This document shows, one piece after another, positions 8,999 to 9,455 of a DNA stretch of 9,455 nucleotides. The stretch is from contig JBEKNT010000268.1 in assembly GCA_049522565.1 (NCBI GenBank), positions 1 through 9,455 on the forward strand, read 5' to 3'. The notes under the pieces were generated by a model. It saw only the letters and a list, made by a program, of their open reading frames with translations. It was not told the DNA's origin and made no database searches. The stretch is from JASHVB01 sp049522565 (GTDB lineage: Bacteria; Pseudomonadota; Alphaproteobacteria; Acetobacterales; Acetobacteraceae). Both the position numbers and the translations under genes were made by a program. The first letter of the stretch is position 1, and every line of letters begins with the position of its first letter.

Positions 8999-9455
8999 AT
9001 GGACCGGGAAGAGCAGCAGCCGTCAAGCGACCCGCACGTGGTCGCGCCTGCGATCGACCTGTATCTCAATCTCCTCAAAAGGTCGTTGACTGATACATTA
9101 TTCAGGGATGAGCCGGATATCAACGCGCCTGAAATGGATTATGCGGTGCAGCGAGTCCGGCATTACATGGAAGGTTCTGCGGTATCCATGCTGCCGCTAG
9201 CCAGATTCGATAATATGCGGGCCTGTATTGTAAATGTTGTGAAACTTGGCATTCCAGGCGATCTTATTGAAGCCGGCGTGTGGCGAGGTGGAGCAGCGAT
9301 CTACATGCGCGGCGTCCTTAAGGCGTATAATGTGACGGACCGACTGGTGTGGGCGGCCGACAGCTTCGATGGATTGCCGATACCGGACGCGGAACGCTTC
9401 CCGCTGGAGGCCCGGGCCCGCAAGGGCGCAATCATACGCCACGGCTTCCAGGATT
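8999..9455 (+). CDS. TylF/MycF-family O-methyltransferase (3' end outside window)
   Basis: The first 152 residues of a SAM-dependent sugar O-methyltransferase; the family is about 240-260 residues, so the rest lies to the right. The founding members TylF and MycF methylate deoxysugars on macrolides, while most relatives sit in polysaccharide or glycan clusters. The sequence shows IDLYLNLLKRSLTDTLFRDEP (19-39, split pattern typical of the family N-terminus), the SAM-binding loop DLIEAGVWRGGA (88-99) with E91 and the GG pair, MRGVLKAY (103-110), then VWAADSFDGLP (117-127) with D121, the usual acidic residue of the ribose site. ATG 8999 is chosen for GGAGG (8990-8994), 4 nt upstream, a rather short spacing. 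The gene is much lower in GC than its neighbours and uses TCA (codon 9), TTA (34) and CTA (67), which suggests recent transfer. It is the only gene here that suggests a glycan cluster continuing rightward. Acceptor unknown. Confidence 0.9.
   Translation, partial: MDREEQQPSSDPHVVAPAIDLYLNLLKRSLTDTLFRDEPDINAPEMDYAVQRVRHYMEGSAVSMLPLARFDNMRACIVNVVKLGIPGDLIEAGVWRGGAAIYMRGVLKAYNVTDRLVWAADSFDGLPIPDAERFPLEARARKGAIIRHGFQD

Noticed and set aside
9197..9442. 81-codon minus-strand frame inside the methyltransferase
   Set aside because: The opposite strand encodes clear TylF motifs at the same place, so this is a shadow.

Overview
The window is a high-GC bacterial chromosome segment. A hand count gives 46/60 GC in one stretch of the transporter gene (7021-7080). 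SpeE-type spermidine synthase, a PEP-CTERM/exosortase substrate, two LysR regulators and a fused CydDC-like exporter together suggest a proteobacterium. An alphaproteobacterium of the Rhodospirillales/Acetobacteraceae type is my best guess, but nothing in the window proves the lineage.

Layout from left to right: speE (58-918, +) encodes a complete spermidine synthase. A 282-bp convergent gap follows. Next is a secreted SGNH/DUF4886-like protein with a C-terminal PEP-CTERM sorting tag (1201-2559, -), best started at a GTG behind a strong Shine-Dalgarno sequence. It is divergent from a BenM/CatM-like LysR regulator (2686-3702, +), and their 126-bp shared region holds a candidate promoter and a LysR-type inverted repeat. 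That LysR gene overlaps, tail to tail by 140 bp, a second LysR regulator of the GcvA type (3563-4519, -). The second regulator is divergent from a large single-chain ABC exporter with TMD-NBD-TMD-NBD order (4616-8203, +). A perfect TCAAC-N4-GTTGA palindrome lies in their intergenic region.

After the transporter, two hairpins in tandem sit just past the stop codon. A 795-bp stretch without a convincing gene follows (8204-8998). It contains palindromes, a degenerate CACAGA-type repeat and a candidate promoter whose spacer is a perfect 12-bp palindrome. That promoter precedes a TylF-family O-methyltransferase (8999 to the window end, +), which is cut off by the window. Base and codon composition drop sharply there (28/60 GC at 9181-9240; rare TTA, CTA and TCA codons appear), which suggests the left edge of an acquired, probably surface-glycan-related, region.

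How the parts may work together is mostly inference. Each LysR probably controls itself and its divergent neighbour: the first the PEP-CTERM protein, the second the CydDC-like exporter. speE looks like housekeeping polyamine metabolism, and its usual decarboxylase partner would lie to the left of the window. I see no convincing undescribed multi-gene system. The most distinctive points are the two divergent LysR modules with overlapping gene tails, the single-chain CydDC-like protein without cydAB in view, and the compositional boundary before the methyltransferase.
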